Assembly (NCBI GenBank): GCA_037178625.1
Contig: CM074139.1
Location: 2,046,001 to 2,110,000 of the forward strand
Direction: 5' to 3'
DNA length: 64,000 nt
DNA from: Skeletonema tropicum
Lineage: Eukaryota > Bacillariophyta > Thalassiosirophyceae > Thalassiosirales > Thalassiosiraceae
In this document: piece by piece, positions 58,521 to 64,000 of the stretch
How positions within the stretch are numbered: the first letter of the stretch is position 1
Layout: every line of letters starts with the position of its first letter
Notes under the pieces: generated by a model
What the model saw: the letters and a program-made list of their open reading frames with translations, nothing else
What the model was told of the DNA's origin: nothing
Databases searched by the model: none
Translations under genes and position numbers: made by a program

Positions 58521-59512
58521 ACGCTGTAGTCCTCGGTATCGAGATCCTAAGTACTTACGTGAAGTATTAAAAAAAATTAAAGAGTGCGCGAATATTGTTT
58601 GGCGGAAAGAAATCACGGATCTCTATAACCTCTGGACCTAGATGGCTTTTTTCAATAGCCACAGATGCCAAAACATCATTTTGCAATGATATCACACCAA
58701 TATCGGAGGATTAGAGCATTCACGTCACTCAATGGCCCCAAGTAGTGATGGAAATGCGTCCCTGGTCCGTCTCGGGGTCGTGCTGGGGCAGGGGCTGACC
58801 GTGACTGAACGACAACAGAGGCAATTATGGCCGAACAAATGACAGAAAACGAGCATTGGAGGGGAGATGAAAGTATGCGAATAATCTCGAGATAATGGAC
58901 AGCCTTTCTACATTTACGTAGCTCGTCATTGAATAGACTTTGGCCACGAAATTCTTCGCTCTATCGAGCATTCAAACGAATTGACCCTGTGTGTCGAATG
59001 AAGCTTTCAAGAAGCTGGCGGATCATCGGCAATTGGTAACGCAGAAAGAAGTGCATTCTTCAGCTCAAGATAGCTCAAGATATTCGTCTCGGAGCTACCA
59101 TTCGCTTGCGTGTTACCTCAGGGTGGATGCACACAAAACGATTCCGTGAAGCAAGAGAAGATGAAGTCACGGATGAGTTGTTCATTGTCTTGCCGATAGC
59201 GTCCTCTTTCTCCATTATTTGAGCCAATCGAATGAAATGAGAGAGCGCCGGGCTGCCAGCAGGGTTGCCGTAGCACCGTTAGGGGTGGTAGTGTTGAGAA
59301 TCGGCCATTGACATCATCGATTGCTCTATTTTGTCGTTCTAGGGGGTGAACACTTTGTAAAATGATGTTTTGGCATCTGTGGCTATTGAAAAAAGCCATG
59401 TAATCTCAGAGGTTACAGAGATCAGACCGTCCCTCCAAAATTAAAACCCTCGCGCAAAAAATATTTTGGGATAAAAATTCGAATGATCTCTGTTCCGAGG
59501 ACTACAGCGTGT
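58521..59512. mobile_element. CACGCTG-ended element, copy 2
   Basis: Left end cacgctgtagtcctcgg and right end ccgaggactacagcgtg form a perfect 17-bp TIR. The body matches copy 1 at 51090-52140. A further right-end-like copy (accgaggactacagcgtg) lies about 100 bp beyond, at 59591-59608, so the outer end may be a second, nested element. No recognised transposase. Confidence 0.7.
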
Positions 59513-59677
59513 TATACGCTCTCAAGCTTCCCTCCAAAAATAATATTGTGGCGCAAAAAATATGACGGGGTGAAACATTCGAAGAGCGTATACCGAGGAC
59601 TACAGCGTGTATCAAGGTGTATGTTTGACCCTTTTACAGACCCCTCTTTCAGTTGAATTTTGAATTGAATCTTTCTA

Positions 59678-60240
59678 CCGCGCAAAAAAATTGCTCCAGG
59701 AGCATTTAGGTCCCGAGTTCGCTAGTAAAAAAAGTGATTAGCAAGCACTTCAGTCACGAGTTCCAACTCGAACTCGCACCAAATTCCTAGCAACCATGTC
59801 GACATATCCGCTCCGTAGCCTGGTAAGTTTCTTGGTATACTTGTGCACTATAATAACCAGGTGTTATGTGATAGCACACATTTTTGGCTGTCGATAGAGC
59901 CACTGGTCAACGTTGTAACTGCTGTATTCGTCCTGATGTGGTAAATTAGCATGGGTCAGATGGGTTGTTTAGGCGATTTTACCTAGTGATTTTAACTAGT
60001 AAAAATGTTGAAAATCACCCAGGAACAATTGAAGATAACTCAATGAGGAATAGATATAAATAGGTCATCCAAGGAATAATTATATTCAAATAGTGTTTAG
60101 TTTGGCATTTACGATCGCCTTTTTTGTCGAATGTGTACTATTGGCCATGGTGGAGGGGTGTGCTGACATGGTTGTAAGCTACTTTTGTGCGTGAGAGCGC
60201 GCTGGAACAATTTTTTGCAGGGAGCAATTTTTTTGCGCGG
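59678..60240. mobile_element. 563-bp TA-flanked MITE, copy 2
   Basis: Perfect 20-bp inverted ends ccgcgcaaaaaaattgctcc / ggagcaatttttttgcgcgg, flanked by TA on both sides (59676-59677, 60241-60242). It is the inverted-orientation sister of 6243-6793 along its whole length, with small indels. Confidence 0.88.
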
Positions 60241-60566
60241 TATTGTAGCTTTTCGCAAAAATTGCGTATTATTGACACCCAAATCCAAAAAGTGAGGGGG
60301 GGTGGGGGGTGAGAACGCCCCCAAAATGCAGAACGCCAGATACCCAATGGGCACCCAATATACCCAAAATAGCTTGTGTCACATCCAAATATTTCTGTGT
60401 CGTCGTGGTGTCATACAAGTATTAGAAGTCTTGCTGCTGAGACAATATCATCTTCTAGATGGCACCGTGTGGTTCTGCACATTGCTGTTGTTCTACAAAG
60501 TCTTGGACCGGGCCCTCAAAACGATGGGGGGGGTTCAATAATACTGGACATCGAATCAAAGCCGCC

Positions 60567-60875
60567 TCAAGGAAGGCGCTTCGGACTTTCCACTCTTACT
60601 CGTACTCTTCCCTTAGTACCTGCATAGGCGACGACGGCGGATCTTTCTGTCATGGCAGAAGCATCGAGTAGCTCCGAGAGAACAGCAAAACGTAGAACCC
60701 GTTTACCTGATTTTGCGCTGCTTGGTGATGCAGGAGGTGTAGGAGAGAGCACACTGCTTTGCATAGACATAGATGAAGGTTCTTGAGCATGAGACTTTCC
60801 ACTCTTGGAGGCTGCAGCGGTGATGGGAGCAGCACAGCCCAAAAGGCTTAAGTGGAACAGGAGCAAGAACTTCAT
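60567..60875 (-). pseudogene. 5' portion of the split Ser/Pro/Lys-rich gene
   Basis: ATG at 60875 gives a signal peptide (MKFLLLFHLSLLGCAAPITA) and the same leader as the intact paralogue (SSVLSPTPPASPSSAKSGKR, LDASA, AVVAYAGTKG). One A is missing near 60612 (tcttccctta versus tcttaccctta), shifting the frame to RVRVRVESPKRLP. The sequence then meets the TIR element at 60566. Insertion plus frameshift make this copy non-functional. Confidence 0.85.
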
Positions 60876-61110
60876 GATGATTGCCTAACTATCTTTAAGA
60901 TAATTTATAGGGAGATGCTGGAATATCACAGAGAGCGGTTGAACTGCATTTTGTGTTCATTTTTTCCTCATTGCTAGTGGTCGTGGGAACTAATCCTACA
61001 ATGTCTTGTTTGTGCCGATAGATAACTCCCGATATTTATTCGAATTGCTTCTCTAGAGAGAGAGGAAGAGAAAGCTGGTGAGTGTAACTATCATCATGTT
61101 GAAAGGGTCT
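60876..61110 (-). promoter_or_regulatory. Upstream region shared by the two Ser/Pro-rich genes
   Basis: Matches 63748-64000 for about 230 bp: gattgcctaactatcttt, tcacagagagcggttga, cttgtttgtgccgatagata and a gagagagaggaagagaaag purine tract. Duplicated with the gene, it probably contains the promoter; no element is assigned a function. Confidence 0.5.
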
Positions 61111-61902
61111 AGCATCTGTTGGTCCGCAGGGAGAAAGTCAACAAATTCAGCGAAGAATAATCTGGAAAGCGGGACGCCATTTTTGGTCACCTTCGTCCTT
61201 TTATCTTTTATGGGCATCGAGAGTGAGTCGGGGCTGCCTAGCCCTCTAGCTCCTGGCAAAATGAAGTTTCAGTTTGTACATACTGAATAGACATATATTG
61301 CTAGCATTACATGAAAAAAATTCTTGCTTGATTCTTACACAGTTACAAGACAAGAATCGAACGCATGAAATCCTCTCAAAAGTCGAGAAAGAGGAAGAGG
61401 GAAGATCGTTTGATCTGAAAAATCTTGACATTTGATAGGAGGACCTGTTTGTTACTTGAATAACTCTTAGTGCATGTTAGGCTCCTTATACTGGTTGTAA
61501 ATGAACCAAGAGACAAATATCTCTATGCACCCTTCTCTAGATGAGATCACCATTGAAACATTAAGACTGATCATCCTTTCAAAGAGACATACTTTCGCAA
61601 AAGTGCAGCTAAAAATTGAGACAAGACTTAGATTTCACTCCGTTTCTTGCTTGCTCTCACATAAATCACATCTGATGCAGTCTAACCTTGTATCCACTAC
61701 AGTATAATTAATCGAGTAGGTGTACTACAAAATACTCAAAAACTTCTGCTCCTGATACATAACAGCACCCTTCTTTTCCAAGTTGACGTGAGGGTGAGGA
61801 TATCCTAAGTAATGCTCTCTCTACTTTCTCTAAATATATTACCCATCTACAAGAAGATTCTAATGTGGATTACCTAATTAAATCGATGCAAAACTGATTC
61901 TT
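61111..61902. other. Spacer between the two Ser/Pro-rich genes
   Basis: AT-rich with small chance frames only. It should contain the 3' end signals of the 61903 gene, but I see no clear motif. Confidence 0.45.
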
Positions 61903-63747
61903 TTAAACCGACTTGCCTGATTTTGCGCTACCAGTTGGCTTCGCAGCAGGAGGACTCACAGGCTTCGAAGTTGGCTTGGGAGAAGGCTTGCTGGTAGGCG
62001 CCGCAGAAGGGCTGAAACTAGGCCGAGCAGAAGGCTTGCTGCTTGGTGTTGCAGAAGGCGATGGTGAAGGCTTGCTGCTTGGCGACGCAGAAGGAATGAA
62101 ACTAGGCTTAGACGATGGGCTACTGCTTGGCATTGCGGAAGGAGATGGTGATGGCTTGCTGCTTGGTGACGCAGACGGCTTGGACGACGGGCTACTGCTC
62201 GGTGACGCAGAAGGGCTCACACTCGGCTTGGCAGATGGCTTAGACGATGGGCTACTGCTTGGCATCGCAGAAGGCGAAGGTGAAGGCATACCGCTTGGCC
62301 CTGCGGTTGGCGCTTCGGACTTTCCACTCTTACTTTTGGTACCTGCAGCAGCAGCGATGAGCGAGCTCCTGGGCATGGCATCTGTGCCAAGGAGGTCAGA
62401 CAGGTTGTAAGCACGTTGAACCGACTTGCCTGATTTTGCACTACCGGTTGGCTTCGCAGCAGGAGGACTCACAGGCTTCGAAGTTGGCTTGGGAGAAGGC
62501 TTGCTGGTAGGCGCCGCAGAAGGGCTGAAACTAGGCCGAGCAGAAGGCTTGCTGCTTGGTGTTGCAGAAGGCGATGGTGAAGGCTTGCTGCTTGGCGATG
62601 CAGAAGGACTGAAACTAGGCTTAGACGACGGGCTACTGCTGGGCGATGCGGAAGGAGATGGTGATGGCTTGCTGCTTGGCGACGCAGAAGGACTGAAACT
62701 CGGCTTGGCAGACGGCTTGGACGACGGGCTACTGCTCGGTGACGCAGAAGGGCTCACACTCGGCTTGGCAGATGGCTTAGACGATGGGCTACTGCTTGGC
62801 ATCGCAGAAGGCGAAGGTGAAGGCATACCGCTTGGTCCTGCGGTTGGCGCTTCGGACTTTCCACTCTTACTCTTGGTACCTGCAGCAGCGGCGGCGAGTG
62901 AGCTCCTGGGCATGGCATCTGCGCCAAGGAGGTCAGACAGGTTGTAAGCACGTTGACGTTGAGCCGACTTGCCTGATTTTGCGCTACCAGTTGGCTTCGC
63001 AGCAGGAGGACTCACAGGCTTCGAAGTTGGCTTGGGAGAAGGCTTGCTGGTAGGCGCCGCAGAAGGACTGAAACTGGGCCTGGCAGAAGGCTTACTGCTT
63101 GGTGATGCGGAAGGAGATGGCGAGGGCTTGCTGCTTGGCCTTGCAGAAGGACTGAAACTCGGCTTGGCAGACGGCTTGGACGATGGTCTACTGCTCGGTG
63201 ATGCAGAAGGGCTGAAACTCGGCTTGGCAGACGGCTTGGACGACGGGCTACTGCTTGGTAAAGCAGAAGGGCTGACACTGGGCTTGGCAGACGGCTTAGA
63301 CGATGGGCTACTGCTTGGCATCGCCGAAGGTGAAGGGGAGGGATTGCTGCTTGGTGATGCAGAAGGGCTCGAGCTCGGCTTGGAAGATGGTGAAGGTGAA
63401 GGTGCACTACTCGGCATCGCAGAAGGTGAAGGTGAAGGCGCACTGCTCGGCATCAAGGAAGGCGCTTCGGATTTTCCACTCTTACTCTTACTCTTACCCT
63501 TAGTACCTGCATAGGCGACGACGGCGGATCTTTCAGGCTTAGCAGAAGCATCGAGTAGCTCCGAGAAGGTAGCAGAGCGTAGAACCCGTTTACCTGATTT
63601 TGCACTGCTTGGTGATGCAGGAGGTGTAGGAGAGAGCACACTGCTTTGCATAGACAAAGCTTGAGACTTTCCACCCTTGGAAGCTGCAGCGGTGATGGGA
63701 GTAGCACCGCCCAAAAGGCTTAGGTGGAAGAGGAAGAAGATCTTCAT
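61903..63747 (-). CDS. Secreted Ser/Pro/Lys-rich repeat protein, silaffin-like
   Basis: 614 aa, one exon. It has a signal peptide (MKIFFLFHLSLLGGATPITA), then SAKSGKRVLRSA, which contains a basic processing-like site. It is then built of three large modules. Each has short PS repeats (PSSKPSxSPSASPSS, PSAMPSSSPS), then KPTSKPVSPPAAKPTGSAKS and GKS; the second and third modules are introduced by AYNLSDLLG.DAMPRSSL, AAAAGTKSKSGKSEAP. Extreme Ser and Pro content with regularly spaced lysines resembles diatom silica-associated proteins, where Ser are phosphorylated and Lys modified. That role is inferred from composition only. Alternatively it could be another wall glycoprotein. The modules are near-identical at DNA level, which will promote copy-number change. 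Its tandem neighbour (60567-60875 with 52160-52752) is broken. Confidence 0.8.
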   Translation of the reverse strand: MKIFFLFHLSLLGGATPITAAASKGGKSQALSMQSSVLSPTPPASPSSAKSGKRVLRSATFSELLDASAKPERSAVVAYAGTKGKSKSKSGKSEAPSLMPSSAPSPSPSAMPSSAPSPSPSSKPSSSPSASPSSNPSPSPSAMPSSSPSSKPSAKPSVSPSALPSSSPSSKPSAKPSFSPSASPSSRPSSKPSAKPSFSPSARPSSKPSPSPSASPSSKPSARPSFSPSAAPTSKPSPKPTSKPVSPPAAKPTGSAKSGKSAQRQRAYNLSDLLGADAMPRSSLAAAAAGTKSKSGKSEAPTAGPSGMPSPSPSAMPSSSPSSKPSAKPSVSPSASPSSSPSSKPSAKPSFSPSASPSSKPSPSPSASPSSSPSSKPSFSPSASPSSKPSPSPSATPSSKPSARPSFSPSAAPTSKPSPKPTSKPVSPPAAKPTGSAKSGKSVQRAYNLSDLLGTDAMPRSSLIAAAAGTKSKSGKSEAPTAGPSGMPSPSPSAMPSSSPSSKPSAKPSVSPSASPSSSPSSKPSASPSSKPSPSPSAMPSSSPSSKPSFIPSASPSSKPSPSPSATPSSKPSARPSFSPSAAPTSKPSPKPTSKPVSPPAAKPTGSAKSGKSV

Positions 63748-64000
63748 GATGATTGCCTAACTATCTTTCAGATAATTTTTGGGGAGATGCTGGGATATCA
63801 CAGAGAGCGGTTGAGCTGCTTTATGGAGTTGATCCCTACACTTTTTCTCCTCAGTGCTCGTGGGACCTAATCTGCCCTAATCCTACCATGTCTTGTTTGT
63901 GCCGATAGATAACTCCCGGTTGCTTCTCTAGAGAGAGAGGAAGAGAAAGTTGTTGGTGAGTGAACTATCGTCATGTTGCAGGTGATAGCATCTGTTGGTC

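Larger units (their letters stand above)
52756..60566. mobile_element. 7.81-kb TIR element that splits the Ser/Pro-rich gene
   Basis: Perfect 27-bp inverted ends begin ggcggctttgattcgatgtc on the left (52756) with the inverse at 60540-60566. TCA at 52753-52755 and 60567-60569 is the target duplication: the intact paralogue reads ggcatcaaggaaggcgc at the same site. A 3-bp duplication is typical of the PIF/Harbinger superfamily. The interior carries a Crypton-like recombinase, a complete small Harbinger-like element, CACGCTG repeats and a MITE, so the length is mostly nested cargo. Its own transposase is not identified. Confidence 0.85.

Noticed and set aside
61913..63514. Long plus-strand ORFs (Gly/Leu/Asp/Glu-rich) opposite the Ser/Pro-rich gene
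   Set aside because: They mirror the repeat codons of the minus-strand gene; the minus frame has a signal peptide and a continuous 614-codon reading, so the plus frames are shadows.

Overview
This is eukaryotic nuclear DNA, most likely from a diatom and perhaps a centric one. The reasons are GT-AG introns, secreted proteins built from Ser/Pro/Lys repeats (PSSKPSxSPS type) and from ECEGDCD cysteine modules with PT-rich linkers, several MATH-BTB proteins, and heavy loads of copia-like, Crypton-like and Harbinger-like mobile DNA. The assignment to diatoms is inference from protein style; no rRNA or organelle marker is present.

Layout. 0.8-2.2 kb: secreted trypsin-like protease (minus). 3-8.6 kb: a decayed MATH-BTB copy, an unknown charged protein, two adjacent related TIR elements, and one intact MATH-BTB-SAP gene. 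9.4-10.8 kb: tail of a non-LTR retrotransposon. 11.2-15.4 kb: tandem duplication of a MATH-BTB-SAP gene, both copies frameshifted. 17.1-19.2 kb: four-exon secreted cysteine-module gene with a 12-nt microexon. 19.3-23.3 kb and 46.6-50.6 kb: two copies of a five-exon AAA/STAND-type ATPase gene. 23.6-33.0 kb: long inverted repeats enclosing a 5.1-kb TIR element that carries a 142-bp/426-bp satellite array, plus a short non-autonomous copia-type LTR element. 33-36.7 kb: several foldback/MITE elements. 37.1-43.5 kb: a FAB1/PIKfyve lipid kinase gene (FYVE, TCP1-like and PIP5K domains) with apparent 1-nt frameshifts. 43.5-46.6 kb: degraded transposon material. 51-60.6 kb: nested mobile DNA. 60.6-64 kb: a Ser/Pro/Lys-rich silaffin-like gene and its broken neighbour.

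The most striking structural result is at 52.16-60.9 kb. A second copy of the Ser/Pro/Lys-rich gene is split by a 7.81-kb insertion with 27-bp perfect terminal inverted repeats and a TCA target duplication. Inside that insertion sit a Crypton-like tyrosine recombinase, a Harbinger-like element with its own TIR and AAT duplication, a CACGCTG-ended element, and a 563-bp TA-flanked MITE whose sister copy lies inverted at 6.24 kb.

The functional genes are unlinked housekeeping and secretory functions rather than one pathway. No single new defence-type or biosynthetic system is visible. The novelty lies in the microexon, the non-autonomous retroelement with an unknown repeat ORF, the frame-rotating satellite and the nested transposon history.
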